From contig DATATB010000172.1 of the NCBI GenBank assembly GCA_036268995.1, forward strand, positions 1 through 20,430: DNA of 20,430 nt, written 5' to 3'. Below are positions 13,654 to 20,430 of the stretch, in pieces. How positions within the stretch are numbered: the stretch's first letter is position 1; the number at the start of each line of letters is the position of its first letter. The notes under the pieces are model-generated. The model worked only from the letters and a program-made list of their open reading frames with translations, searched no databases and was not told the origin of the DNA. Origin of the DNA: DATATB01 sp036268995. Its GTDB lineage: Bacteria; Planctomycetota; Planctomycetia; Pirellulales; PNKZ01. Made by a program: the position numbers and the translations under genes.

Positions 13654-14529
13654 ATGGTTGCCCGCCCGACTTGGAAGGGATTTTTGAGACTGAGCCTGGT
13701 ATCGGTACCGGTGCAGGCGTACACGTCGGCAGCGCCGGAGCATGGCGAAATGCACTTTCATCAATTGCACAAAGGCTGCAACAACCGCATCCGGTATCAG
13801 AAGGTCTGTCCGGTGCACGGCGAAGTCTCGCGCGACGAGATCGTTTCCGGCTATGAATATGCCAAGGGGCAGTACGTCGTGATCGAGGACTCCGAGCGCG
13901 AGCAGGCCCACAGCAAAAGCGATCGGGCCATCAATATCGACAAGTTCATTCCGCCGGATGCCATCGACCCGATGTATTTTGACGGCCGAACGTACTACCT
14001 GGTGCCCGACGGAGCGGCCGGCCAGAAGCCGTATGCCCTGTTTTACCAGGCCATGTTGGACGAGCATCGCGCGGCACTGGGGCAAGTGGCCCTCTCGGGT
14101 CGCGACCGCCTGGTGCTCGTGCGAGCCGGCGACAAGCTGCTCACCATGTCGGTGTTGAACTACGCCGATCAAGTGAAACAGCCGGCCGACTTCGAGGATC
14201 TGATTCCAGAGATGTCGATCAAGGCCGGCGAAATGAAGCTGGCTCGCACGCTGATCGAAAGCACCTCCAGCGATGACGTCGACCTGTCGGCTTACAAAGA
14301 CACGTACACCGAGAAGCTGCGCGAAATTGTCGAAGCCAAAGTCGCCGGGCAGGAAGTCGTCGCGCCGCCCGACGAGGAAGACACGCCGGTCGTCAATCTC
14401 ATGGATGCCTTACGCCGCAGCGTAGCGCGCAGCCGGCCGGGCAGTCGCGAAAAACCGGCCAAGGGCCGGCCCCGCGTTGCGGGGCGCACGCATTCGCGGC
14501 GAAAACCCTCCGCCCGTCGAACCGGGTGA
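13654..14529 (+). CDS. ku: Non-homologous end-joining protein Ku, copy 1
   Basis: Bacterial Ku forms a ring that threads onto DNA double-strand ends and recruits LigD. The 291-residue product spans the whole Ku core: WKGFLRLSLVSVPV at 7-20, then a His/Cys-rich bridge segment with H34, H36, H39, C42, C52 and H55 (CPVHGEV). YEYAKGQYVVIED, DPMYFDGRTYYLVPDG, and a helical arm ending VNLMDALRRSVA follow. The C-terminal 45 residues are Arg/Lys-rich and probably contact DNA or LigD. The ATG at 13654 fits the family N-terminus, though the upstream GAAAGAA is a poor ribosome binding site. It heads the cassette ku-ligD-ku and diverges from the phosphoribosyltransferase operon. A sigma-54-like promoter match lies just upstream. 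Confidence 0.96.
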   Translation: MVARPTWKGFLRLSLVSVPVQAYTSAAPEHGEMHFHQLHKGCNNRIRYQKVCPVHGEVSRDEIVSGYEYAKGQYVVIEDSEREQAHSKSDRAINIDKFIPPDAIDPMYFDGRTYYLVPDGAAGQKPYALFYQAMLDEHRAALGQVALSGRDRLVLVRAGDKLLTMSVLNYADQVKQPADFEDLIPEMSIKAGEMKLARTLIESTSSDDVDLSAYKDTYTEKLREIVEAKVAGQEVVAPPDEEDTPVVNLMDALRRSVARSRPGSREKPAKGRPRVAGRTHSRRKPSARRTG

Positions 14530-14544
14530 CCAAGCTCGCAGCCA

Positions 14545-14571
14545 GCGGTCTTTGCGGTCTTTGCGAGCTTT
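14545..14571 (+). repeat. 9-bp tandem repeat (three units) in the ku-ligD spacer
   Basis: GCGGTCTTT at 14545-14553 and 14554-14562 are identical, and GCGAGCTTT at 14563-14571 differs at two positions. The reverse complement reads as AAAGACCGC units. A related, less regular CACAAAGACCG segment appears in the LigD linker at 16407-16417. Confidence 0.7.
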
Positions 14572-14592
14572 CGGCGCATCTTTGTCATTGCC

Positions 14593-14613
14593 TGGCACTA
14601 GAATTGTAGTGCC
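14593..14613 (+). promoter_or_regulatory. Sigma-54-like element and hairpin upstream of ligD
   Basis: TGGCAC at 14593-14598, five bases, then TTGT at 14604-14607 match the -24/-12 pattern with correct spacing but with GT in place of the invariant GC. The -12 end is 45 bases before the ligD ATG, close to the spacing at ku. The same bases form a hairpin, GGCACTA (14594-14600) with TAGTGCC (14607-14613), loop GAATTG. Either reading could be the functional one. Confidence 0.3.
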
Positions 14614-14651
14614 CTCGTGCCTTGCACACCGCCCCACCGGGAACCCTTTCG

Positions 14652-17387
14652 ATGGGCCTGAAAGAATACAAGCGGAAACGAAACTTTCGCGTTACGCCCG
14701 AGCCGCAGGGCCGTGAGCTGAAACACGATGGTCGGCTGTACGTCATCCAGAAGCACGCCGCCTCGCATCTGCATTACGACTTTCGGCTCGAGCTGCAGGG
14801 CGTATTGAAAAGTTGGGCCGTGCCCAAGGGGCCTAGCCTCGATCCGAGCGTCAAGCGCCTGGCGATGCAGGTGGAAGATCACCCGGTGGATTACGGTGAC
14901 TTCGAGGGCATCATCCCGGAGGGAGAGTACGGCGGCGGAACGGTGATGCTCTGGGACCGTGGCTGGTGGGAGGCGGTAGGCGATCCGCACGAAGCTTATC
15001 GAGCGGGCCGGCTCAAGTTCATTTTGCACGGCGAAAAGCTGCATGGCGGCTGGATGCTCGTGCGCCGCGGCGGTTCAAAGTCGAGCGACGAGCGGCATTG
15101 GTTCTTGTTCAAGGAGCGCGACGACGAAGCTCGCGGCCCGCGCGGCAAAGACATTCTGCTCGAAAAGTCGCGCAGCGTGACGACGGATCGCGATCTCGAT
15201 GAGATTGCCGCCGAGCGCGACCGCGTGTGGGGCAGCAATCGCAACGGCGCGGCATCCAGCGGGGCTGCCCACAAGACGAAGCGCGTCGCGAAAAAGCGTG
15301 TTGCCGTCAAATCCGCAAAGGCCAAGCCAACGCGCTCGCGGGCCAAGGCGCCCGCGGCCGGCAAACTCGAAGGCGCGAAGCGCGGCAAGCTGCCGGCGTT
15401 TGTCGAGCCGCAATTGGCGACGCTCACGCGCGAGCCGCCCGAGGGGGACGAGTGGGTCCATGAGATCAAGCTCGACGGCTATCGCATGATTGCGCGCATC
15501 GATCGCGGCAAGGTCAAGCTGCTCAGCCGGCGCGAGCAGGACTGGACCGGGCGTCTGCCGCACCTGGTCGAGGCTTTGGGCCGCCTGCCGCTCAAGCAGG
15601 CGATTCTCGACGGCGAAGTCGTGGCCGAGGAGTCGAGCGGCCGGACCAGCTTTCAATTGCTGCAAAACGCCTTTCGCGATCAGCGCAGCGGCGACCTGAA
15701 ATACTACCTGTTCGACCTGATGTACTTGGATGGCTACAGCCTGCTCGGCGCGTCGCTCGAAGACCGCAAACAGGCGCTAGCCGCCTTGCTGGGCAGCAAA
15801 GCTGCGGGTCCGCTCATGCTCAGCGAACACCTTGCCGGCGACGGGCCGAAGTTTTTTAAGGAAGCCTGCCGCATGGGGCTCGAGGGCATCATCTGTAAAC
15901 GCCGCGATCGGCCTTACCTGCCCGGCCGGGGTTATGACTGGTTGAAGATCAAGTGCGTTCGGCGCGAAGAATTCGTCATCGGCGGCTATACCGAACCGGG
16001 CGGCGCGCGGCATGGTTTCGGCGCGCTGCTGGTGGGATACCACGAACCTGGCTCGCGGCGATTGATCTATGCCGGTAAGGTCGGCACCGGCTACAGCGAA
16101 AAGACGTTGGCCGAGTTGACTGCCAGGCTGAAGCCGCTGGAGCAGGACGCGTCGCCCTTTGCCGACGTCACGCGCCGCGTCGGGCCGGTGCGTCATGCCC
16201 GCTGGGTCAAGCCGGTGCTCGTGGCCCAGATCGAGTTCAGCGAGTGGACCAATGACGGCCGCTTGCGGCATCCTTCATTCCAGGCTTTGCGTGAAGACAA
16301 GGCCGCGGCCGAAGTTGTTCGCGATCGCGCCTTGCCAGTCGAGCAGGCGGTCGACGCATCGGAAAAACAGGCTGGCAAAAAACGCGGTTCCAGAGTTCAG
16401 CGAAATCACAAAGACCGAAACCACCAAGGCACGATGAGCGCAAAGAAGCAGGCCACGCAGGCGAAGCAACGTGGCGTAGACGAGGCTCTCGAAGGCATCG
16501 ATGTCCGCCTGACGCATCCGGACAAAGTGCTGTATCCCGATCAAGGCATCACGAAGCTCGACCTGGCCCGCTACTATGCGCAGGTCGGCTCATGGATGCT
16601 GCCGCATTTGAAAGACCGCCCGCTGGTCCTGGTGCGGTGCCCCGAAGGTCAGCAGGGCGAATGCTTTTATCAGAAGCACGCCGGTGCGGGCACGCCGGCC
16701 GCACTGCGCCAGGTGGCTATCCGCGAAAAGTCCAAGACCGGCCATTACGTGCTAGTCGACGACGTCCAGGGGCTCGTCTCGTTGGTGCAGATCGGCGTGC
16801 TCGAGATTCACGTCTGGGGCTCTCGGGCCGATCGCCTGGAACAGCCGGACCGGCTAGTGTTTGATCTCGATCCGGATCCCAGCGTGAAGTGGCCGCGCGT
16901 GGTGGAAAGTGCCCGGCAGATTGGTGATTTTCTGCGAGATTTGGGCTTGGAGAGTTTCGTCAAAACCACCGGCGGCAAAGGCCTGCACGTCGTGGTGCCG
17001 ATCAGCCGCAAGGGCGATTGGGACGAAGTCCGCGAGTTTTGCCAGGCCGCGGCCCAAACCATTTCGGACGGCGACCCGGGCCGCTACACGCTGAACATGT
17101 CGAAAGCCGCCCGCGGAGGAAAGATTTTTCTCGACTACTTGCGCAACGCTCGCGGGGCCACGTCAGTCGCCCCCTATTCCACTCGCTCGCGGCCAGGCGC
17201 GACGGTTTCCACGCCACTGGAATGGGACGAGCTGACGGGCAAGACCGATGCTGGGACGTTCGATATCGCCGCACTGCCCAAACGCCTGGCCAAACTCAAG
17301 CGCGATCCCTGGCAGAACTTTTTCGAGGTCAAGCAATCGATCACCGCCGCAATGCGAAAAACCGTCGGGCTGGCCAAACGTTCGTGA
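14652..17387 (+). CDS. ligD: Multifunctional DNA ligase D (phosphoesterase-ligase-polymerase)
   Basis: LigD processes and seals double-strand ends held by Ku. All three domains are present in 911 residues. The 3'-phosphoesterase (about 1-175) shows H35, H41, D43, R45 and H77 of its metal site. A Lys/Arg/Ala linker runs at about 200-245. The ATP-dependent ligase (about 250-560) has the nucleophile K273 in EIKLDGYR, E322 in DGEVV, EGIICKR at 411-417 and WLKIK at 430-434. A second linker spans 570-610. The primase-polymerase (about 612-900) has D738 and D740 in FDLDPDP and D828 in FLDY. The order is the Pseudomonas-type order, unlike the mycobacterial POL-PE-LIG. The ATG at 14652 begins the family N-terminus; the TTG at 14622 is less likely. 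Met595 in the second linker is an in-frame potential internal start. It lies between two ku genes. Confidence 0.97.
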   Translation: MGLKEYKRKRNFRVTPEPQGRELKHDGRLYVIQKHAASHLHYDFRLELQGVLKSWAVPKGPSLDPSVKRLAMQVEDHPVDYGDFEGIIPEGEYGGGTVMLWDRGWWEAVGDPHEAYRAGRLKFILHGEKLHGGWMLVRRGGSKSSDERHWFLFKERDDEARGPRGKDILLEKSRSVTTDRDLDEIAAERDRVWGSNRNGAASSGAAHKTKRVAKKRVAVKSAKAKPTRSRAKAPAAGKLEGAKRGKLPAFVEPQLATLTREPPEGDEWVHEIKLDGYRMIARIDRGKVKLLSRREQDWTGRLPHLVEALGRLPLKQAILDGEVVAEESSGRTSFQLLQNAFRDQRSGDLKYYLFDLMYLDGYSLLGASLEDRKQALAALLGSKAAGPLMLSEHLAGDGPKFFKEACRMGLEGIICKRRDRPYLPGRGYDWLKIKCVRREEFVIGGYTEPGGARHGFGALLVGYHEPGSRRLIYAGKVGTGYSEKTLAELTARLKPLEQDASPFADVTRRVGPVRHARWVKPVLVAQIEFSEWTNDGRLRHPSFQALREDKAAAEVVRDRALPVEQAVDASEKQAGKKRGSRVQRNHKDRNHQGTMSAKKQATQAKQRGVDEALEGIDVRLTHPDKVLYPDQGITKLDLARYYAQVGSWMLPHLKDRPLVLVRCPEGQQGECFYQKHAGAGTPAALRQVAIREKSKTGHYVLVDDVQGLVSLVQIGVLEIHVWGSRADRLEQPDRLVFDLDPDPSVKWPRVVESARQIGDFLRDLGLESFVKTTGGKGLHVVVPISRKGDWDEVREFCQAAAQTISDGDPGRYTLNMSKAARGGKIFLDYLRNARGATSVAPYSTRSRPGATVSTPLEWDELTGKTDAGTFDIAALPKRLAKLKRDPWQNFFEVKQSITAAMRKTVGLAKRS

Positions 17388-17421
17388 GCGATGGAAGAAC
17401 TAAGTTTCGGAGGATCCAGCA

Positions 17422-18282
17422 ATGGCAAAAACGCGATCGCGCGGTCCGCGCGCCAGTTGGAAAGGCCAACTCCGCGTCGACCTGGTGTCCTTTTCGGTCG
17501 CGGCGTTCAACGCCATTGGCCGCGAAACGGCCGACGTTCATCTGCACCAATTGCACGCCGAGTGTCACAGCCGCATCGAACATCACAAGGTCTGCCCCAT
17601 CCACGGCGAGGTGAGCAACGACGACATCGTAATGGGCTATGAATATCGCAAAGGCAAATACGTCGAGATCGATCCCGAGGAACTCGACAAGCTCCGCACC
17701 AAGGCCGATCGGGCCTTGCGAATCGATACCTTCATCGGTCCCGACGAACTGGATCCGATGTATTACGACGGCCGAACCTATTATCTAGTGCCGGACGGGG
17801 CCGAAGCCCGCGAGCCCTATGCCGTGATGTGCGCTGCGCTCACCAAGCTCGAGCGCTACGGTATCGGTGTGGTGGTGTTCTCCGAGCGCGAGCAGCTCGT
17901 GGCACTGCGGCCGGTTGGTGATGCGCTGATCATGTCGATGCTGCATCACGAGGCTGAATTCCGCCAGCCGGACGAGGTGGGCATTCACAAGCTCAAGGCG
18001 CCGGCCAAAGAAATCCATCTGGCCGAAGTCCTGATCAAGGCGGCCACGGAAGAGTTTGACTTTGCCAACTACGTAGACCGCTATCGCGAGCGGCTCGAGC
18101 AGTTGATCGAAACCAAGGTCAAAGGCCACGAAGTCGTGGCGCCCGAAGAACCCGAGGAGCCCGAAGTCATCAACCTGATGGACGCGCTGCGCAAGAGCGT
18201 GGCCAAAGCGACCGGCGGCCGAAAAACCACGAAGCGCAAAACCGCGCCGAAGAAGCGCGCGCGGAGGAAGAAAGCTTCTTAA
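17422..18282 (+). CDS. ku: Non-homologous end-joining protein Ku, copy 2
   Basis: This second full-length Ku (286 residues) is clearly paralogous to copy 1. WKGQLRVDLVSFSV lies at 13-26, and the bridge segment keeps H40, H42, H45, C48, C58 and H61 (CPIHGEV) with the same C-x9-C spacing. YEYRKGKYVEIDPEE, DPMYYDGRTYYLVPDG and VINLMDALRKSVA follow. It differs in a basic N-terminal extension (MAKTRSRGPRAS) and in a Lys-rich tail of about 28 residues, where copy 1 is Arg-rich. GGAGG at 17409-17413 lies 8 bases before the ATG, a better ribosome binding site than copy 1 has. It starts 34 bases after ligD and is surely co-transcribed with it. Copy 1 and copy 2 could form a heterodimer or separate homodimers; the sequence does not decide. 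Confidence 0.96.
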   Translation: MAKTRSRGPRASWKGQLRVDLVSFSVAAFNAIGRETADVHLHQLHAECHSRIEHHKVCPIHGEVSNDDIVMGYEYRKGKYVEIDPEELDKLRTKADRALRIDTFIGPDELDPMYYDGRTYYLVPDGAEAREPYAVMCAALTKLERYGIGVVVFSEREQLVALRPVGDALIMSMLHHEAEFRQPDEVGIHKLKAPAKEIHLAEVLIKAATEEFDFANYVDRYRERLEQLIETKVKGHEVVAPEEPEEPEVINLMDALRKSVAKATGGRKTTKRKTAPKKRARRKKAS

Positions 18283-18368
18283 GAAATGCGGAAGTATGAA
18301 TGATGAATGATGAATGCCGGAGGATTGGTTTCTCCATTCATCATTCCGCATTCCTACTTCATCATTTC
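18283..18368. repeat. Heptad-periodic inverted repeat between ku2 and the lipoprotein gene
   Basis: The left arm (18283-18316) and the reverse complement of the right arm (18335-18368) agree at 29 of 34 positions. Each arm is built of 7-base steps (GAAATGN-NGAAGTA-NGAATGN-NGAATGA-TGAATG). The element starts at the base after the ku2 stop and runs through the TGA stop codon (18362-18364) of the convergent gene, filling the whole spacer. A single arm recurs at 939-972. It may act as a bidirectional transcript end, and looks like a dispersed element. Confidence 0.85.
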
Positions 18369-20140
18369 CCCCCCGGCGGTTCCAGCCCCTTAATCTCCAG
18401 CGTGCTGACGCGGTTGCCGTTTTCCAGGTCGATGACGCGAATGCGTTGATTGTTGGTGTCGGCCACGTACAGCTTACCGGCGGCGGCGCTGAGGCCCGCC
18501 GGCTCGTCGAACTCGGCCGGTTCGTCGCTGTCGCCGGGCTGGCCGTCGCCGGCAAAGGTCTGGCTCGAGGTCTTTTCCGGATCGATTACCTTGATCTTGT
18601 TGTTATACGTGTCGGCGACGTAGAGCTTGCCTTTGTAGTAGGCCAGACCCAAGCAATGCTGCAATCGCGGCGTGAGGCCTTGGCCGTCGACGTCGCCAAA
18701 GGCGAACAGCCGGCCCATGTCGAGATGGCTGGTGCCGATGATCGTCGTGACCTTGCCCGAGGGCACAAACGGCACCGAGCGGATACTGCTTCCCTCGCTG
18801 TCGGCTACGAACAAATCAGTGCCGTCGGTCGCCAGACCGCTGGGCTGGGCAAAACTGGCAAAACCCTCTTCGTAGGGCACCGGCGGCAGCAGCCGGCCGT
18901 CGACAATGTCCTCGCGGCCATTGCCCGCATAGGGCTCGATTTCGCTCTCGTCCAGCGGCATCTTCCAGATCTGGTGCGGACCTGCCATGGCGATGTATAG
19001 GAACTTGCCGTGGATGCACAGGTCCCAAGGACTATTGAGTGCCGTGACGGGCGGATTGCCGGCCCAATGCGAGTGTCCCTTGCCATGCAGGCCGCGGCGG
19101 TCTTCGGCGCCGGGGAACCCGCTGCCTTGCTTGCCCGTGCCTGCCACGGTAACGACCTGCTGCTTCGCCAGATCAACTCGGCGCAGCATGTGGTTCTCGG
19201 TATCGGCCACGTACAGCGTGTCGCCGAGCAGGGCCATGCCCTGCGGATGATTGAACGATGCGCGGCGGTAGTCGCCGTCGGCCTTGCCGATCTCGCCGCT
19301 GCCGATCGTCGTCAGCAGCGTGCCGTCCATGCGCGCGACGACGATCCGGTTGTGATTGCTATCGGCAATGAACAGTCGGCCGCCGGCCTCGTCGGCCAGT
19401 ATCTTGCCTGGAAAACGCAGCGGCGTATCGGGGGCCGAGTCGGCGGCCAGGTCGAAGTGCAGCGGGGTCTCGTTCAGCTCGCCCTTCTTGCGATACCAGG
19501 CAATCCCCGGCCGCAGCTTGCGGGCAATCGTGTCGGCCTTGAATTCGCCGGTCAGTCCATAGACCACGTAGCCTTCGGGATCGATCAGCAACAGCGTGGG
19601 CCAGGTGTTGACGCCGAAGCGGTTCCAAATGGCGTGGTTCGAGTCGTTGACGACCGGATGCCGGATTTCGTAGCGGAGGATGGCATCCGTGATGTTCTTC
19701 GAGTCCTGCTCGGTGTCGAACTTAGCGGAGTGTACGCCGATAACCACCAGCTCGTTAGGGAAGGTCTTTTCCAGCTCCTTGAGCTCGGGCAGGATGTGCA
19801 TGCAGTTGATGCAGCAGTAGGTCCAGAAATCGATCAGCACGAACTTGCCGCGCAGCTTCTCCAGATCGAGTGGTCCGGAGGTATTCAGCCAGCCGGTGCC
19901 GCCGGTCAACGGCGGGGCCTTGATGCGATGCTGAAAGGGATTGTGCAGCGGAGCTTCTTCGGCGCGGGCCAGCTTGCTGGACTTGGCCGGCTTGGTGCCC
20001 GAGCTGCTCGGCTGGGCCGAATCCGTCTCGGCTCCGCAACCCAATAGGCCCCAACCGACGGCCCCGCCCAAGGCCACCACAACCATCAATGCCCATCGGC
20101 CCAAATACCGCCGCGGGAAGCGATTGATCGCTGCCTGCAT
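18362..20140 (-). CDS. NHLRC2-like thioredoxin/NHL-repeat lipoprotein
   Basis: The 592-residue product has an N-terminal membrane segment (about 16-34) ending in a lipobox-like LLGC with C35, so it is probably a lipoprotein outside the cytoplasm. A Ser/Lys-rich spacer leads to a thioredoxin-like domain (about 75-215) with the pattern DFWTYCCINCMHILPEL, CxxC at C110-C113, and the cis-proline region NTWPTLLLIDPEG. A beta-propeller of NHL repeats follows (about 235-592), with repeated LYVADT.N...R motifs. The same layout occurs in animal NHLRC2 and many bacteria; its reaction is not established. The ATG at 20138-20140 is supported by GGAGG 7 bases upstream; an in-frame ATG at 20200 would put an unlikely peptide before the signal. 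Its last codons and stop lie inside the heptad repeat. It converges on the NHEJ cassette. Confidence 0.9.
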   Translation of the reverse strand: MQAAINRFPRRYLGRWALMVVVALGGAVGWGLLGCGAETDSAQPSSSGTKPAKSSKLARAEEAPLHNPFQHRIKAPPLTGGTGWLNTSGPLDLEKLRGKFVLIDFWTYCCINCMHILPELKELEKTFPNELVVIGVHSAKFDTEQDSKNITDAILRYEIRHPVVNDSNHAIWNRFGVNTWPTLLLIDPEGYVVYGLTGEFKADTIARKLRPGIAWYRKKGELNETPLHFDLAADSAPDTPLRFPGKILADEAGGRLFIADSNHNRIVVARMDGTLLTTIGSGEIGKADGDYRRASFNHPQGMALLGDTLYVADTENHMLRRVDLAKQQVVTVAGTGKQGSGFPGAEDRRGLHGKGHSHWAGNPPVTALNSPWDLCIHGKFLYIAMAGPHQIWKMPLDESEIEPYAGNGREDIVDGRLLPPVPYEEGFASFAQPSGLATDGTDLFVADSEGSSIRSVPFVPSGKVTTIIGTSHLDMGRLFAFGDVDGQGLTPRLQHCLGLAYYKGKLYVADTYNNKIKVIDPEKTSSQTFAGDGQPGDSDEPAEFDEPAGLSAAAGKLYVADTNNQRIRVIDLENGNRVSTLEIKGLEPPGGK

Positions 20141-20274
20141 CGCCGTTCCTCCTCTGGTCTCTGTCTCGGGGTTCTGTTGTCCGCACCCAGTGCCCCCCAT
20201 ACTGGCATCCTAACCCAAGCCCAAGCGCCGGGCCAGAGATAGGGCCGTGCGCGGGGCGCCAGGGTAGCGTCGGC

Positions 20275-20430
20275 CTAGTCGTTTCTTCTGCGGTCGAGCA
20301 ATGCTACGCGAATCCACCGGACGACCACCAAAACGCTGGCCGCAAGCGCAACTTGGAAGAAATCGAACGGCCGCGCTGGCCGCTGGTTCTCTATTGGCAT
20401 CCACACCAGGTCGATATATCCAATAATACC
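20275..20430 (-). CDS. Possible C-terminal end of a membrane protein (partial at window edge)
   Basis: On the minus strand one frame is open from the window edge to a TAG at 20275-20277, giving 51 residues. The translation includes a polar part (MPIENQRPARPFDFF) and then a hydrophobic stretch (VALAASVLVVV) ending in a basic tail (LLDRRRND), as in the last helix of a membrane protein. It would lie upstream of the NHLRC2-like gene on the same strand with a gap of 134 bases. It is too short for a family call, and an open frame of this length can arise by chance in GC-rich DNA. Confidence 0.4.
   Translation of the reverse strand, partial: GIIGYIDLVWMPIENQRPARPFDFFQVALAASVLVVVRWIRVALLDRRRND

Noticed and set aside
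14594..14613. Hairpin before ligD as an intrinsic terminator of the first ku
   Set aside because: The stem is only 7 bp and no T run follows; it coincides with a sigma-54-like element, so termination is not the favoured reading.

Overview
The window looks like chromosomal DNA from a high-GC, PVC-type bacterium, most likely a planctomycete (Pirellulales-like). The reasons are a secreted formylglycine sulfatase, an NHLRC2-like thioredoxin/NHL lipoprotein, a reduced division/cell-wall (dcw) locus, many genes without a clear Shine-Dalgarno sequence, and intergenic repeats of a type I associate with planctomycetes. This placement is inference; there is no rRNA gene to anchor it.

Left third (1-8000). 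Two genes point left: a Nudix-family hydrolase (210-854) and queA (973-2019, queuosine tRNA modification). Divergent from queA is mraZ (2429-2884). Its promoter is overlaid by four TGG(G/C)N boxes at an exact 10-bp period, a textbook-like MraZ operator. The usual mraZ-rsmH pair is split by a sulfatase gene on the opposite strand (3253-5034). rsmH follows (5429-6316, probable GTG start), then a single-pass membrane protein with two C-terminal LysM domains (6354-7988), at the position where ftsL is often found.

Middle (8000-13460). A large Gly-rich secreted protein (8198-9640) and a small Cys-rich secreted protein (10010-10300) each end in a strong intrinsic terminator or are closely followed by one, and each has a long T tract just before its ribosome binding site. 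Next come two tandem paralogous isoprenylcysteine-methyltransferase-family membrane proteins (10563-12034). Facing them is a leftward pair: a phosphoribosyltransferase (12813-13460) followed by a dienelactone-hydrolase-like protein (12079-12774).

Right third (13460-20430). A complete bacterial NHEJ cassette runs rightward: ku (13654-14529), a three-domain ligD in the order phosphoesterase-ligase-polymerase (14652-17387), and a second ku (17422-18282). A perfect sigma-54-type -24/-12 match lies upstream of the first ku, and a one-mismatch version lies at nearly the same distance upstream of ligD. Converging on the cassette is the NHLRC2-like lipoprotein gene (18362-20140). The spacer between them is a 7-nt-periodic inverted repeat whose half-unit recurs directly after the queA stop codon 17 kb away. 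The C-terminal end of one more leftward gene may enter at the right edge.

The most interesting points are the two-Ku NHEJ cassette with its possible sigma-54 control, the interrupted dcw locus with its MraZ operator and LysM protein, and the repeat families attached to gene ends.
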